Shown piece after piece: positions 40,022-50,736 of a DNA stretch of 64,000 nt (its first letter is position 1; each line of letters opens with the position of its first letter). The notes under the pieces were generated by a model, which worked only from the letters and a program-made list of their open reading frames with translations, searched no databases and had not been told where the DNA came from. The translations under genes and the position numbers were made by a program. Origin of the DNA: Gammaproteobacteria bacterium (lineage in GTDB: Bacteria > Pseudomonadota > Gammaproteobacteria > UBA6429 > Thiohalophilaceae); NCBI GenBank assembly GCA_016125505.1, contig WGLP01000002.1, positions 1,054,001 through 1,118,000 on the forward strand. The letters run 5' to 3'.

Positions 40022-41521
40022 ATGAACAAGGAAATCTTATTGGTTGTTGATGCCGTTTCAAATGAAAAGGGTGTCGATAAGGGCATTATTTTCGAAGCCA
40101 TTGAAGCGGCCTTGGAAATGGCAACCAAGAAACGTTATACCAACGATATCGATGTCCGGGTATGCATCGATCGTGCAACCGGTGATTACGATACTTTCCG
40201 TCGTTGGGAAATCGTTGCGGATGATGCCGTGGAATTCCCTGAGAGGCAGCTTACCCTGAGCGCCGCCCAGTATGACGACCCGAGTGCACAGTTGGGCGAT
40301 TTCACCGAGGAACAAATCGAATCCGTTGAGTTCGGCCGGATTGCCGCACAAACCGCCAAGCAGGTGATTGTACAGAAGGTACGCGAGGCAGAGCGTCATC
40401 AGGTCTTTGATGAATATAAAGACAAGATTGCGCAGCTGGTGATGGGCGTAGTTAAACGTGTCGAACGCGGTAACGTCTATCTCGATCTGGGTAACAATGC
40501 CGATGCGATTGTGCCGCGTGAAGAAACGATTCCGCGTGAAGCCATTCGTACCGGCGATCGTATTCGTGGTCTGTTAAAGGATGTCAAACCTGAAGCGCGT
40601 GGCCCGCAGTTGATTGTCAGCCGTACCGATCCGCGTTTTCTGACCGAGCTGTTCAAGATCGAAGTGCCGGAAATTGGTGAAGGCCTGATCGAAATCATTA
40701 ACGCCTCGCGTGATCCCGGCTCGCGCGCCAAGATCGCCGTCAAGAGCAACGATAGTCGCATCGATCCCGTCGGTGCCTGTGTGGGTATGCGGGGTTCGCG
40801 GGTCCAGGCAGTTTCCAACGAGCTCGCTGGCGAGCGTATCGACATCGTGTTGTGGGATCAGAACCCGGCGCAGTATGTGATTAACGCGATGTCTCCCGCC
40901 GAAGTGGAATCCATCGTAGTGGATGAAGACGCCGTGAGCATGGATATCGCAGTGCGCGAAGATCAATTGTCACAGGCAATCGGCCGTGGTGGTCAGAACG
41001 TCAAGTTGGCCAGTGATCTTACCGGTTGGGAATTGAATGTCATGTCGGTGACGGATGCTGAAGCCAAAACCGAGGCTGAAAACGAACGCGTACAGAAAAT
41101 GTTCATGGAAGCGCTCGATGTGGATGAAGAAGTCGCTCAGATCCTGGTACAGGAAGGCTTCTCCAGTATCGACGAAGTTGCCTACGTACCCAAATCCGAA
41201 ATGCTCGGCATCGAAGAGTTCGATGAAGAGATCGTTGAAGAGCTGCGTGGACGTGCAAAAGACGTGTTGCTAACGCGCGCTATTACCAACGCCGAGGAAG
41301 GTACAGGCGGCACGCCGGCGGAAGATTTGCTGAGCATGGAAGGGATGAACCCCGATCTGGCGAATAAGCTGGCACAGAACGGCATCACTACGATGGAAGA
41401 TCTTGCCGAGCAATCCGTGGATGATTTGCTGGAGATCGAAGAGATGGATCACGATGCTGCGGCGAAACTGATCATGACCGCGCGTGCACCGTGGTTCGAA
41501 CAGGAACACGCGTCTGAATAA
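40022..41521 (+). CDS. nusA: Transcription termination/antitermination protein NusA
   Basis: Binds RNA polymerase and modulates pausing, termination and antitermination. The 499 residues show the N-terminal polymerase-binding domain (1-125), an S1 domain (about 135-200, [18 protein letters not shown]), two KH domains (about 200-345, including [14 protein letters not shown] and [16 protein letters not shown]) and two C-terminal acidic repeats (about 360-495), as in gammaproteobacteria. Confidence 0.98.
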   Translation: MNKEILLVVDAVSNEKGVDKGIIFEAIEAALEMATKKRYTNDIDVRVCIDRATGDYDTFRRWEIVADDAVEFPERQLTLSAAQYDDPSAQLGDFTEEQIESVEFGRIAAQTAKQVIVQKVREAERHQVFDEYKDKIAQLVMGVVKRVERGNVYLDLGNNADAIVPREETIPREAIRTGDRIRGLLKDVKPEARGPQLIVSRTDPRFLTELFKIEVPEIGEGLIEIINASRDPGSRAKIAVKSNDSRIDPVGACVGMRGSRVQAVSNELAGERIDIVLWDQNPAQYVINAMSPAEVESIVVDEDAVSMDIAVREDQLSQAIGRGGQNVKLASDLTGWELNVMSVTDAEAKTEAENERVQKMFMEALDVDEEVAQILVQEGFSSIDEVAYVPKSEMLGIEEFDEEIVEELRGRAKDVLLTRAITNAEEGTGGTPAEDLLSMEGMNPDLANKLAQNGITTMEDLAEQSVDDLLEIEEMDHDAAAKLIMTARAPWFEQEHASE

Positions 41522-41544
41522 AAGGGCTGGAGTAGAAATAAGTT

Positions 41545-44064
41545 ATGGCTGAAGTCACTGTCAAACAGTTCGCAGAAGTTGTTGGTATCTCCATTGATCG
41601 TCTGCTCGAGCAATTGCGCGAGGCGGGTGTGGAGGTCAACAATGCCGATGCAACGATTAGCGACGACGAAAAGATGGAGTTGCTCGGGCATTTGCGACGC
41701 AAGCAAGGTGATGAAGAAAAAGGCGAGGCCGGCGCCAAGAAAATTACCCTGAAACGCAAGTCTTCCTCGGAACTGCGTCTGACCGGCGCACAAGGCAAGA
41801 CCAAGTCCGTGACGGTGGAAGTGCGCAAGAAGCGCACTTACGTGAAACGCAGTGCCGTTGTCGAGGAAGAAAGCAAGCGCATGGAAGAAGTCATGGCCAA
41901 GCGCGAGGAAGAAAAGGCCAAGCAGGAGGCGTTTGAGCAAGAGGCCAAGCGCAAACTGGAAGAAAAAGAAGCGCAGCGTATCGCCGAGGAAGAGGCGCGC
42001 AAGAAACTGATTGAGCAGGCGCAGGCGGAGAAAGAACGCGCGGCGGAAGAAGCTAAACGCAAGACGCAGGAACAGCAGACCAAGCAAAAGCCCGATGCGT
42101 CAAAAGACGAGCGTGGCGGCCGCAAGAAAAAGAAGAAAGATTTTATCCCGGCAGAAGATGATGAAGAAGAGCGCAAGACGCGCTATGGCCGTAAGGAATT
42201 ACATGTCAGCGCGGAGATGTCCGGGCGGCGTAAACAACGCAAGAAGCCCAGCAGACAGATGGCGTCGGGAGCGGCGGAAGAGCATGGGTTCACACTACCG
42301 ATCGCGCCGATCGTGCGCGAGGTAGCCATTCCGGAAACGATTACCGTAGCCGAACTGGCGCAAAAGATGTCGATCAAGGCGGCGGAAGTGATCAAGGCCA
42401 TGATGACCCTGGGGTCGATGGTCACGATCAACCAGGTGCTGGATCAGGAAACCGCGCAAGTCGTCGTCGAAGAGATGGGCCACAAGGCCAAGTTAATCAA
42501 GGCCGATGCGATTGAAGAATCCCTGATCGAGGAAACGGAAGCAGAAGGCGATGCCACCGGACGCGCCCCGGTGGTGACCATTATGGGTCACGTTGACCAT
42601 GGTAAGACCTCTTTGCTCGATTATATTCGCCGCAGCCGCGTAGCGGCCGGTGAAGCGGGTGGAATTACCCAGCACATCGGCGCATACCACGTTAATACCG
42701 ACAACGGTGACATTACATTTCTTGATACGCCGGGTCACGCAGCCTTTACGGCGATGCGCGCGCGTGGTGCGCAGGTCACCGATATTGTCGTGCTGGTCGT
42801 TGCCGCCGATGACGGTGTGATGCCGCAGACCCGGGAGGCGGTACAGCATGCGAAGGCGGCGGGCGTGCCCTTGATCGTCGCGGTCAATAAGATCGATAAG
42901 CCGGAAGCGGATCCGGATCGCGTGAAAAATGAATTGGCGCAGGAAGACGTCATCCCGGAAGCCTGGGGTGGCGATACCATGTTTGTGAATGTCTCCGCGC
43001 ATACCGGTGAAGGTGTCGATACCCTGTTGGAATCGATCCTGCTGGTCGCCGAAGTGCTTGAACTCAAGGCCGTCCATGAGGGGCCAGCGAAGGGTATCGT
43101 GATCGAATCGCGCCTGGACAAGGGGCGCGGTCCTGTGGCGACGGTACTGGTACAGCGCGGTGAATTGAAAAAAGGCGACATGCTGCTGGCCGGACTGGAA
43201 TACGGCCGCGTGCGTGCACTGGTGAATGAAGCCGGGCAGCAGGTGGACACCGCCGGACCGTCCATCCCGGTGGAGGTTTTAGGTTTGTCTGGTGTACCGA
43301 GTGCCGGCGATGAGGCAACGGTCGTGAAGGACGAACGCAAGGCGCGGGAAGTCGCCAGCTTCCGCCAGGGCAAGTACCGTGATGTGAAGATTGCCCGTCA
43401 GCAGGCAGCCAAGCTGGAGAACATGTTCAACCAGATGGCGGAAGGGGCAACCAGCACCCTGAATATCGTGCTTAAGGCCGATGTACAAGGGTCAGTGGAA
43501 GCCATTACCGATGCGCTGGTGAAGTTGTCCACGGACGAAGTGAAGGTCAACATCGTTGCCAGCGGTGTCGGCGGGATCACCGAATCGGATGTGAACCTCG
43601 CCGTGGCTGCAGGTGCCATCATGATTGGTTTCAATGTTCGTGCCGAATCGTCTGCCAAGCGGCTGATCGAGGAAGAAGGAATCGATCTGCATTATTACAG
43701 CATCATCTATGAATTGATTGATGAAGTGAAACGTGCGATGAGCGGCATGCTGGCACCGGAATTCAGGGAAGACATTATCGGCCTGGCCGAAGTCCGCGAT
43801 GTATTCCGTTCACCGAAGTTCGGCAGCATTGCCGGTTGCATGGTGGTTGATGGCGTCGTCAAGCGCAACAAACCCATCCGTGTGCTGCGCGACAATGTCG
43901 TGATCTTCGAAGGCGAACTGGAATCCCTGCGCCGCTTCAAGGACGATGCCAGTGAAGTCAAACAGGGTCTGGAATGTGGTATCGGCGTGAAGAACTACAA
44001 CGACGTGAAGGTCGGCGATCAAATCGAAGTGTACGATCGGGTACAGGTCGAACGCAGTATCTAA
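41545..44064 (+). CDS. infB: Translation initiation factor IF-2
   Basis: GTPase that places fMet-tRNA on the 30S subunit. The 839 residues have the IF2-N fold at the start ([15 protein letters not shown]), a long charged linker with likely coiled coil (about 95-230), and the G domain with GHVDHGKT at 348-355, DTPGH and NKID. Domains II to IV follow. The linker composition produces several false open frames on the other strand. Confidence 0.98.
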   Translation: MAEVTVKQFAEVVGISIDRLLEQLREAGVEVNNADATISDDEKMELLGHLRRKQGDEEKGEAGAKKITLKRKSSSELRLTGAQGKTKSVTVEVRKKRTYVKRSAVVEEESKRMEEVMAKREEEKAKQEAFEQEAKRKLEEKEAQRIAEEEARKKLIEQAQAEKERAAEEAKRKTQEQQTKQKPDASKDERGGRKKKKKDFIPAEDDEEERKTRYGRKELHVSAEMSGRRKQRKKPSRQMASGAAEEHGFTLPIAPIVREVAIPETITVAELAQKMSIKAAEVIKAMMTLGSMVTINQVLDQETAQVVVEEMGHKAKLIKADAIEESLIEETEAEGDATGRAPVVTIMGHVDHGKTSLLDYIRRSRVAAGEAGGITQHIGAYHVNTDNGDITFLDTPGHAAFTAMRARGAQVTDIVVLVVAADDGVMPQTREAVQHAKAAGVPLIVAVNKIDKPEADPDRVKNELAQEDVIPEAWGGDTMFVNVSAHTGEGVDTLLESILLVAEVLELKAVHEGPAKGIVIESRLDKGRGPVATVLVQRGELKKGDMLLAGLEYGRVRALVNEAGQQVDTAGPSIPVEVLGLSGVPSAGDEATVVKDERKAREVASFRQGKYRDVKIARQQAAKLENMFNQMAEGATSTLNIVLKADVQGSVEAITDALVKLSTDEVKVNIVASGVGGITESDVNLAVAAGAIMIGFNVRAESSAKRLIEEEGIDLHYYSIIYELIDEVKRAMSGMLAPEFREDIIGLAEVRDVFRSPKFGSIAGCMVVDGVVKRNKPIRVLRDNVVIFEGELESLRRFKDDASEVKQGLECGIGVKNYNDVKVGDQIEVYDRVQVERSI

Positions 44065-44077
44065 CGAACGAGGTTCC

Positions 44078-44464
44078 ATGCCAAAAGAGTACGAACGCAC
44101 GCGTCGTGTTGCCGAACAGATTCAGCGCGAACTCGCCGTATTGATTCAGCAGGAACTCAAGGATCCCCGCCTTGGCATGCTGACGATCTCCGCTGTCCAG
44201 GTCAGTAAGGACATGAGCATCGCGAAAGTGTTTATCACCGTGTTTAACGAAGAGCAGGATCGCAAGAAGACCCTGGAGGCACTGCAGCATGCGGCAGGTT
44301 TTCTGCAACACGAACTGGGACGCAGCCTGAGTCTGCGCAGTATTCCCAAATTACGTTTTGTCTACGATGAATCCATCGTGCGCGGCGCCGAGTTGAGTGC
44401 GTTGATAGACAAGGCGGTAAAGGAAGATCGCGCCAAGCATCACGAGGAAGAGAATGAGTCGTAG
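44078..44464 (+). CDS. rbfA: Ribosome-binding factor A
   Basis: Cold-adaptation factor that binds immature 30S subunits near the 16S rRNA 5' helix. The 128 residues have a KH-like fold with RVAEQIQRELAVLIQQELKDPRLG near the start and the LSLRSIPKLRFVYDESI motif. It overlaps truB by 11 bp. Confidence 0.97.
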   Translation: MPKEYERTRRVAEQIQRELAVLIQQELKDPRLGMLTISAVQVSKDMSIAKVFITVFNEEQDRKKTLEALQHAAGFLQHELGRSLSLRSIPKLRFVYDESIVRGAELSALIDKAVKEDRAKHHEEENES

Positions 44465-45374
44465 AAAACCACGTGGCCGCAACGTCAACGGTATCCTGTT
44501 GCTGGACAAGGCCATCGGCATTACGTCGAATACGGCGTTACAGAAGGTCAAACGCCTGTACCAGGCGAGCAAGGCCGGTCACACCGGCAGTCTGGACCCG
44601 CTGGCCAGCGGTTTATTACCACTGTGCCTGGGTGAAGCGACCAAGTTGTCCAGTTTTTTGCTGGATGCGGACAAGGCCTATGCCGGGGTGTGCAAGCTGG
44701 GGGTGAAGACCTCTACCGCCGACGCCGAAGGCGAGGTGATCGAGACGCGTCCGGTACCCGCGCTGGACGAGGCACAGTTGCGCGATGTGCTGGCAAAGTT
44801 CGTCGGTGAGATCGAACAGATCCCGCCCATGCATTCCGCTATCAAGATGCAGGGTCAGCCGCTGTACAAACTGGCCCACCAGGGCATCGAGGTGGAACGG
44901 CAGCCGCGGCAGGTCACGATCCATAGCCTCAGGTTGACGCGTTTTGAGGGTGACGAATTTGCGTTCGATCTGCATTGTTCCAAGGGCACCTATGTGCGTA
45001 CTCTGGCTGAGGATATTGGTGAGATTCTGGGCTGTGGCGCCCATTTGAGTGCTCTGCGCCGGACCCAGGTGGGGCCGTTTGAGCTTAGCCATGCCGTGAC
45101 GCTGGAACAACTGGAGCAGACCGCCGCGGAGACTGGCATGGCCGGGCTGGATAAGTTGTTGATCCCGATGGATCAGGCCCTGGACCAGTGGCCGGCGGTA
45201 CATTTGAGCGACAATTCCGCGTATTACGTGCGCCAGGGACAGGCCGTCCAGGTCGCGAAGGCGCCAACCAGCGGGTGGGTGCGCCTGTTTGCCAGTAACG
45301 ACGATTTCCTGGGGGTTGGGCAAATCCTCGAGGATGGCCGGGTAGCGCCAAAACGGCTGGTAAATACCCGCTAA
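44454..45374 (+). CDS. truB: tRNA pseudouridine(55) synthase
   Basis: Makes pseudouridine 55 in the T-loop of tRNAs. The 306 residues include GHTGSLDPLASG with catalytic Asp48, and the RTLAEDIGEILGCGAHLSALRRT-type segment and a C-terminal PUA-like domain. The start overlaps the rbfA end; rbfA's GAGGAAGAG serves as ribosome site. Confidence 0.97.
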   Translation: MSRRKPRGRNVNGILLLDKAIGITSNTALQKVKRLYQASKAGHTGSLDPLASGLLPLCLGEATKLSSFLLDADKAYAGVCKLGVKTSTADAEGEVIETRPVPALDEAQLRDVLAKFVGEIEQIPPMHSAIKMQGQPLYKLAHQGIEVERQPRQVTIHSLRLTRFEGDEFAFDLHCSKGTYVRTLAEDIGEILGCGAHLSALRRTQVGPFELSHAVTLEQLEQTAAETGMAGLDKLLIPMDQALDQWPAVHLSDNSAYYVRQGQAVQVAKAPTSGWVRLFASNDDFLGVGQILEDGRVAPKRLVNTR

Positions 45375-45401
45375 GAATCGCAAAAACCAGCAAAACGCAT
45401 G

Positions 45402-45431
45402 TTGTAACGGATGGGCTCGCACGGGTAAAAT
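45402..45431 (+). promoter_or_regulatory. Candidate promoter of rpsO-pnp
   Basis: TTGTAA (45402-45407) and TAAAAT (45426-45431) are 18 bp apart, in the truB-rpsO gap. A separate rpsO promoter is known in Escherichia coli, which fits. Confidence 0.5.
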
Positions 45432-45480
45432 ACGCGCTCTTTTTTTCAGCCAGATACCTTTTAGAAACAGGAGTTTGTAA

Positions 45481-45750
45481 ATGTCAGTGAGCGCCGAGCA
45501 AAAAGCTCAGATAGTCAAAGATTACGGCCGTGCGCCGGGCGACACAGGTTCCGCAGAAGTGCAGATTGCCCTGCTGTCCGCACGCATCGATGATTTATCC
45601 GATCACTTTAAAACCCATACCCATGACCACCATTCGCGTCAGGGCCTGCTGCAAATGGTTAGCCAGCGCCGCAAACTGCTGGATTACCTCAAAGGCGCTG
45701 ATGTCCAGCGTTACCGCGACCTGATCGGTCGACTTGGACTCCGTAAGTAA
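45481..45750 (+). CDS. rpsO: 30S ribosomal protein S15
   Basis: Primary 16S rRNA-binding protein of the central domain. It is 89 residues with the usual features: [19 protein letters not shown], the [32 protein letters not shown] helix pair and a [12 protein letters not shown] end. A CAGGAG ribosome site lies about 7 bases upstream. Confidence 0.98.
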   Translation: MSVSAEQKAQIVKDYGRAPGDTGSAEVQIALLSARIDDLSDHFKTHTHDHHSRQGLLQMVSQRRKLLDYLKGADVQRYRDLIGRLGLRK

Positions 45751-45768
45751 CGACGCGAAAGGAAAACT

Positions 45769-47856
45769 ATGACGCTCCCATCCCCCATCACCAAAGAATT
45801 TCAGTACGGTAGACATACAGTAAAACTCGAGACGGGGGAAATCGCCCGTCAGGCCGATGGTGCCGTCATGGTCAGCATGGGCGACACGGTCGTGCTGGTC
45901 ACGAGTGTGGTCGAAAAGAATCCGGGCGAAGGCCGGGATTTCTTCCCGCTTACCGTCAATTACCAGGAAAAATCCTATGCCGCCGGCCGTGTACCTGGTG
46001 GCTTCCTGCGCCGCGAAGGCCGTCCTTCCGAGTCCGAGACATTAACCAGCCGCCTCATCGACCGTCCGATTCGCCCGTTATTTCCCGATGGTTTCTTCAA
46101 TGAAATCCAGGTGATCGCGACCGTCTTGTCGCTGGATCCGGACGTCAGCCCGGATATCCCGGCCATGATTGGCGCGTCTGCTTCGCTGGTATTAAGCGGT
46201 GCACCGTTCAACGGTCCTATCGGCGGTGCCCGTGTCGGCTATCGCAATGGCGAATACCTGCTGAATCCCTCCCTGAAGGATCTGGAGACTTCTGATCTGG
46301 ATCTGGTGGTCGCCGGTACGGAAAAGGCCGTATTGATGGTGGAATCCGAGGCCAAGCTCCTGTCTGAGGAAGTGATGCTAGGTGCCGTTGTCTTCGGTCA
46401 TGATCAACAACAGGTTGTGATCAAGGCGATTCGCGAACTTGCCCAGCAAGTTGGCGTAACCCCGCTGGTCTGGAGTGCGCCTGAGAAAGATCAGGTGCTG
46501 GCCAAGTCCGTGGCGGACGTGGCGGAAGCCGGGTTGCGTGCGGCGTATCAGATTCGTGAAAAACAGGCGCGTTATGCCGCTATTGATGCCGTCAAGGCGA
46601 CTGTCATGGAAAAAGTGGCCAGCGAAGATGGCTCCAACTCCGGTGCTATCTACAACGAAATCGAAGAACTCAAAAGCAAAATCGTGCGTAATCAGATCCT
46701 GGACGGTCAGCCGCGTATCGACGGCCGTGATACCAAGACCGTGCGTCCGATTACGGTCAAAGTCGGTGTCTTGCCGCGTACCCACGGTTCCGCCTTGTTT
46801 ACCCGTGGTGAGACCCAGGCACTGGTCGTGACGACCCTGGGTACCGAAAAAGACGCCCAGATCATCGATGCCCTGGAAGGCTCTTATCGAGAAAGCTTCA
46901 TGCTGCATTACAACTTCCCGCCGTTCTCCGTCGGTGAGACCGGTCGTACCGGCAGCCCGGGACGCCGCGAAATCGGTCACGGCCGCCTGGCGCGCCGTGG
47001 TGTTGCCGGCGTCATGCCAGTCATGGCGGACTTCCCCTACACGATCCGCGTGGTCTCTGAAATCACCGAATCCAACGGTTCCAGCTCCATGGCCAGTGTC
47101 TGTGGTAGCTCGTTGTCCATGATGGATGCCGGCGTGCCGCTCAAGGCACCGGTTGCCGGTATTGCCATGGGCCTGATCAAGGAAGGCGACAAGTTTGCCG
47201 TGTTGAGCGACATCCTGGGTGACGAGGATCACCTGGGCGACATGGACTTCAAGGTTGCCGGTTCCGCCAATGGCGTGACCGCCCTGCAAATGGACATCAA
47301 GATCGACGGGATTACCAAGGAAATCATGGAAGTGGCCCTGGCCCAGGCCAAAGAGGGTCGCCTGCATATCCTTGAGAAGATGAATGCCGTCATCAACACC
47401 CCGCGCGAAACCATGTCGCAGTATGCGCCGCGTTATCTGACCATGAAGATCAATCCGGACAAGATCCGCGATGTTATCGGTAAGGGCGGCGTGACGATTC
47501 GGGCCATTACTGAAGAGACCGGCACCAGCATCGATATCGATGATGATGGCAACGTCAAAATTGCCTCCGCCGACCTCGCCGCCGCGGAAGAGGCCAAACG
47601 CCAGATCGAGCAGATTACCGCCGACGTTGAAGTCGGCAAGATCTATGAAGGCCGTGTCGCCAAGCTGATGGATTTTGGCGCCTTCGTGACCATCCTGCCG
47701 GGCAAGGACGGGCTCGTGCATGTCTCCCAAATCTCCGAAGAACGCGTCGAGAAGGTCAGCGACGAGCTCAAGGAAGGCGACATGGTCAAGGTCAAGGTCC
47801 TGGAGATCGACAAGCAGGGCCGTATTCGCCTGAGCATGAAGGCCGTCAATCAGTAA
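45769..47856 (+). CDS. pnp: Polyribonucleotide nucleotidyltransferase (PNPase)
   Basis: Phosphorolytic 3'-5' exoribonuclease and degradosome component. At 695 residues it has two RNase PH domains (about 1-145 and 310-540, with [10 protein letters not shown] and GRREIGHG), the alpha-helical linker between them, a KH domain (about 555-615, [15 protein letters not shown]) and an S1 domain (about 622-690). It is followed by a strong terminator. Confidence 0.98.
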   Translation: MTLPSPITKEFQYGRHTVKLETGEIARQADGAVMVSMGDTVVLVTSVVEKNPGEGRDFFPLTVNYQEKSYAAGRVPGGFLRREGRPSESETLTSRLIDRPIRPLFPDGFFNEIQVIATVLSLDPDVSPDIPAMIGASASLVLSGAPFNGPIGGARVGYRNGEYLLNPSLKDLETSDLDLVVAGTEKAVLMVESEAKLLSEEVMLGAVVFGHDQQQVVIKAIRELAQQVGVTPLVWSAPEKDQVLAKSVADVAEAGLRAAYQIREKQARYAAIDAVKATVMEKVASEDGSNSGAIYNEIEELKSKIVRNQILDGQPRIDGRDTKTVRPITVKVGVLPRTHGSALFTRGETQALVVTTLGTEKDAQIIDALEGSYRESFMLHYNFPPFSVGETGRTGSPGRREIGHGRLARRGVAGVMPVMADFPYTIRVVSEITESNGSSSMASVCGSSLSMMDAGVPLKAPVAGIAMGLIKEGDKFAVLSDILGDEDHLGDMDFKVAGSANGVTALQMDIKIDGITKEIMEVALAQAKEGRLHILEKMNAVINTPRETMSQYAPRYLTMKINPDKIRDVIGKGGVTIRAITEETGTSIDIDDDGNVKIASADLAAAEEAKRQIEQITADVEVGKIYEGRVAKLMDFGAFVTILPGKDGLVHVSQISEERVEKVSDELKEGDMVKVKVLEIDKQGRIRLSMKAVNQ

Positions 47857-47940
47857 CCGTCAAAGCCTTGCCGGGCGGTATGCAGGGGTTTGCCGCCCTG
47901 CCGCCTGGAGCACTAAAAGTGGCATAAAAAACAAACAGTT

Positions 47941-47966
47941 AAGGCCAGAGAGATCTGGCCTTTTTT
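47941..47966 (+). terminator. Intrinsic terminator after pnp
   Basis: AAGGCCAGA (47941-47949) pairs with TCTGGCCTT (47954-47962) around GAGA, followed by a run of T to 47966. Confidence 0.9.
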
Positions 47967-48025
47967 GTGCACGCTAATTGCATTACACCCTCCGGAAACC
48001 AACTCTATAACGATGGGAGTGGCCC

Positions 48026-48583
48026 ATGCGGCGTGTTGTTTTATTACTGAGTCTCTTGTTATCCATGAGCCTGTTATCGGCCTGTGCGGCGATCTCCCGC
48101 GGCGACGCGCCGCCAAACGATATGAAGTCGCCGCAGGATGCGCTGGTCTACGGTTATGTGGAAGCGGATAACGATAACATCGTCCAGGTCGATTTCCTGG
48201 AATACAACAAACTGTATGTATCACCCTTCAAGGCGCCGCCGCGGGTAATGGTGTTCGATAACGGGATGTTCATGGCGGAAAACATTCGTCCTGGCAACTA
48301 TTTCATTGCCAGTTATCGTTCGGATCGGAATACGTACAATCTGTCGCGGACCAAACGCCAGGCGTATCAACATATCTACCGAATACTGCCTGGCGACATG
48401 CATTACCTGGGTTCGTACAATCTGCACGTGACGCAAAAGGGAAAAATCGAATACGGCGATTTCAAGGTCACGCAATTACAGCGTCCGGGTGAGCGCGAGA
48501 TCTTGATGTATTTGTATGACATGACGGAAGGGACTGCCTGGCAGGATAAAATTGCACGGCGCCTCAAAGAGCTGCGCCAGTAA
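48026..48583 (+). CDS. Putative lipoprotein of unknown function
   Basis: The 185-residue protein starts with a lipoprotein signal: MRR, a Leu-rich helix and the lipobox LLSAC with Cys20. The mature part is unrecognised. It is probably a beta-rich domain (YGYVEADNDNIVQVDF, then VMVFDNGMFMAENIRPGNYFIASYRS), reminiscent of small carboxypeptidase-regulatory-like folds, though this is only an impression. A ribosome site GGGAG lies about 5 bases upstream of the ATG. Confidence 0.75.
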   Translation: MRRVVLLLSLLLSMSLLSACAAISRGDAPPNDMKSPQDALVYGYVEADNDNIVQVDFLEYNKLYVSPFKAPPRVMVFDNGMFMAENIRPGNYFIASYRSDRNTYNLSRTKRQAYQHIYRILPGDMHYLGSYNLHVTQKGKIEYGDFKVTQLQRPGEREILMYLYDMTEGTAWQDKIARRLKELRQ

Positions 48584-48595
48584 GCATGAGCGACG

Positions 48596-49003
48596 TTAGT
48601 GTGTGGCCCTGATGACGCGAGTGAATTCTGAAAGAAAACGCTCAATCATCGGGTACTGTGTGGTAAAGGCGAATTCCAGGGCCTGTGTATAAGGCTGTTC
48701 CTCAAGAATCAGGCCAGTGACAAGCAAGGTATCCGCACCGAAGGCCTGAATCTTAAGATAGTTATCACTTTGCAGGTCAGTTAACTCAGCCTCACCTGTC
48801 TGATTTGTACAAACCTCTTTCAGCTTTGCGAGAAAGTATTCATCGTTATCGAAAGCGAAATCCTTTTCACAGGCAAAGCCGTTGGACCGAATACTGATAT
48901 CACAATCGTAGGTGCCGTGACCCAGGTAAGAGATCTCGGTAAAAATGATGTGGTGTTGTTCGTCTTCGCCCAATAAATTGAGGGTCTCTGGCTTTGTTGG
49001 CAT
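48596..49003 (-). CDS. Protein of unknown function
   Basis: Not recognised. The 135-residue protein is acidic and has no signal peptide or membrane segment. It contains two short beta-rich stretches (HHIIFTEISYLGHGTYDCDISIRS-type opening and DTLLVTGLILEEQPYTQALEF) and three Cys. The ATG at 49003 has only a distant AAGGA. It is convergent with the lipoprotein gene, whose stop is 12 bp away. Confidence 0.6.
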   Translation of the reverse strand: MPTKPETLNLLGEDEQHHIIFTEISYLGHGTYDCDISIRSNGFACEKDFAFDNDEYFLAKLKEVCTNQTGEAELTDLQSDNYLKIQAFGADTLLVTGLILEEQPYTQALEFAFTTQYPMIERFLSEFTRVIRATH

Positions 49004-49099
49004 GAGTAAAATGGCATCCTTTCTAACATCGATTGTCGAGAATTTGAAATGATACCATGCTGAGTGTGCTGACCACGAAATTAAAGAAACTTCGGGTAG

Positions 49100-49159
49100 A
49101 AAAAACGCCAGACTGCGATGTGCCTGCGAACCTGCAGCAATTCCTTCGACAGTCTGGCG
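49100..49159 (-). terminator. Long-loop intrinsic terminator (minus strand)
   Basis: CGCCAGACTG (49106-49115) and CAGTCTGGCG (49150-49159) are perfect 10-bp arms with a 34-nt loop. On the minus strand the second arm read is followed by six T. It lies downstream of the secreted-protein gene at 49186-49560. Confidence 0.65.
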
Positions 49160-49185
49160 CTATAGCGGGCTATAGAGAATTCTAT

Positions 49186-49560
49186 TTAGCGAGCGCGCCC
49201 GCCACCACCGCCAGGGCCCATACCGCCGCCCATGCCACGCGCGGGCGGCATATCGGGCAGGCTGACACCGCGCTCGCGTGCACGCTCTTGCATTAGTTTG
49301 TGGTGCTCATTGCGGATACGCAGGCGTTCCTCCGCCGTGGTTGCCGTCCGCATCCGGTTGCGGTACTCGATGCGCTCTTGTTGAGTCATCAGCTGTGAAC
49401 CGTAAATGCGGTCCTGATCGCGTAGCTTGTCTTGTGTCTGTAACTGGTCACGAGTTTGATCCCGATCACGATCTTGGTCCTGGTCTGCGGCCAGAACCCA
49501 GGAGGATGCCAGGGTGAAACTCAGGCAAAACCCGGTTAAAATTCGGCTATATTTATTCAT
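49186..49560 (-). CDS. Small secreted Arg/Gln/Asp-rich protein
   Basis: The 124-residue protein has a signal peptide (residues 1-24, ending VLAAD). A run of DQDRDRD-type repeats follows, then the conserved-looking block MTQQERIEYRNRMRTATTAEERLRIRNEHHKLMQERARERGV, and a Gly-rich tail. The central block is common in periplasmic proteins of beta- and gammaproteobacteria; I know no function. The frame opens at 49596, but the ATG at 49560 has GAGGA about 9 bases upstream and begins the signal peptide. Confidence 0.75.
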   Translation of the reverse strand: MNKYSRILTGFCLSFTLASSWVLAADQDQDRDRDQTRDQLQTQDKLRDQDRIYGSQLMTQQERIEYRNRMRTATTAEERLRIRNEHHKLMQERARERGVSLPDMPPARGMGGGMGPGGGGGRAR

Positions 49561-49869
49561 GATTGGTGTCCTCTGGTATAAGTATAAGGAGTGCATTCCT
49601 GGTGCAACCTACTGTCTCTTTGGGATAACGAGACATTTGTGCAAATTATCACAATGTCAGCCAGGGTCCAGTATCCAGAGTTGACGTAAATCAAATCAGA
49701 CTGAAATCGTTGGGGATGGGTTTGCGTTGCTGTGGCCAAAACGGCATAAATGTCTGGAATGGCTGACTGGTGAACAAAGAAAGGAACAGAGAGGAAATCC
49801 GGGCGGGGCTGACTCCCGGCGGTGTTTCGGGATAAATGGTTTGTCTGGATTGCGAGTGCTGAGAAATTA
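49561..49869. other. 309-bp divergent gap before the LapG-type gene
   Basis: It contains an FNR-like box at 49681-49694. On the minus strand an extended -10 (TGTGATAAT) follows the box by about 28 bp. GC-rich sequence at about 49798-49830 can fold into a short hairpin. If the LapG-type gene starts at GTG 49822, part of this gap is coding. Confidence 0.45.
49681..49694. promoter_or_regulatory. FNR-like box
   Basis: TTGACGTAAATCAA matches TTGAT-N4-ATCAA at nine of ten positions. It lies between the divergent genes starting at 49560 and about 49870, so either could be the target. Confidence 0.4.
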
Positions 49870-50586
49870 ATGAATATGTGTCCTGGTTTAAAATTACGGC
49901 CTATGTATCACTCTAAGCGAATAATGCTAGTGATTTTGGTGACGCTGTCAGTGCATCCACTAATGGGGAACGCAGCTTCACTTGGATTGGCCCAGGCCAA
50001 GATGGCGGGAAATTTTTCATCGACACTAACCTCAGACCAGCAGCGGCGGTTGACCGGCTGGCGCCAATTTATAACGCGCCATCGTCACAGCTCCGTGCAG
50101 AAAAAATTACAGCTCGTGAATGCGTACCTTAACCAGTTTAGCTACCGGCAAGATCGGGTGGTTAACGGCGAGGAAGAGAACTGGGCAACTCCCTATGAAT
50201 TCATTTTACAAAATGGCGGAGATTGCGAGGACTTCGCCATCGCCAAGTACTTTATGCTGCGTGCGCTCGGGGTGCCGGAGCAAGAGCTGCAAATCACGTA
50301 CGTTTATCATCACACGCTAAACCAATACCATATGGTGCTTTTGCATATACCGCCAGGGCAGGGTGCCATGCTTGTATTGGATAACCTTACAAAAACGATT
50401 CAACCAATCGCAAAGAATGCCGATATAGAGCCTGTATATGGGTTTAACCAGCATTATGTATGGGTCCTCAACAAGACAGCACAACGCAAACAGGTAAGCG
50501 GTGCGCTGCACCTCGCTCGCTGGCAAGCGTTATTAAGCCGCATGCAGCGGCAACCTCTGGAATCGCAGCAACCCGCCTCTGGTTAA
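49870..50586 (+). CDS. LapG-type periplasmic cysteine protease (BTLCP family)
   Basis: Bacterial transglutaminase-like cysteine protease of the kind that cleaves LapA-type adhesins from the cell surface when c-di-GMP is low. Numbered from the GTG at 49822, the catalytic triad is Cys135 in NGGDCEDFA, His170 in QYHMVLL and Asp187 in VLDNL. The calcium-binding Asp134 and Glu136 flank the Cys, as in LapG. A signal peptide (basic start, MLVILVTLSVHPLMGNAAS) precedes them. Start choice is uncertain: GTG 49822, ATG 49870 (used here) and ATG 49903 are all in frame and none has a strong ribosome site. It heads the type I secretion locus. Confidence 0.88.
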   Translation: MNMCPGLKLRPMYHSKRIMLVILVTLSVHPLMGNAASLGLAQAKMAGNFSSTLTSDQQRRLTGWRQFITRHRHSSVQKKLQLVNAYLNQFSYRQDRVVNGEEENWATPYEFILQNGGDCEDFAIAKYFMLRALGVPEQELQITYVYHHTLNQYHMVLLHIPPGQGAMLVLDNLTKTIQPIAKNADIEPVYGFNQHYVWVLNKTAQRKQVSGALHLARWQALLSRMQRQPLESQQPASG

Positions 50587-50635
50587 AATACTCCGAACTT
50601 CATATTTTTTAAAATTACCTGGCCGGGATTCTTGG

Positions 50636-50657
50636 AATTAATTGATCCAGATTAATT
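50636..50657. promoter_or_regulatory. Palindrome with FNR-like core upstream of the barrel gene
   Basis: AATTAAT (50636-50642) and ATTAATT (50651-50657) are inverted arms. Inside, TTGATCCAGATTAA (50642-50655) matches TTGAT-N4-ATCAA at nine of ten positions. It lies about 80 bp before the ATG at 50737. Confidence 0.4.
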
Positions 50658-50736
50658 TCATGGATATAGAAAACCGCTGAGCCGTGCTATCTTGCAAACA
50701 ACTTAACATCAATAACTGTTTAGAGGGCAGGTCCGA

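Noticed and set aside
46378..47730. 450-codon open frame on the minus strand opposite pnp
   Set aside because: pnp is unmistakable on the plus strand; the minus frame has His/Gly/Asp-rich composition typical of the complement of a GC-rich gene.
49057..49296. 79-codon plus-strand open frame
   Set aside because: It overlaps the terminator and the 3' end of the minus-strand secreted protein gene, has no ribosome site and no recognisable sequence.
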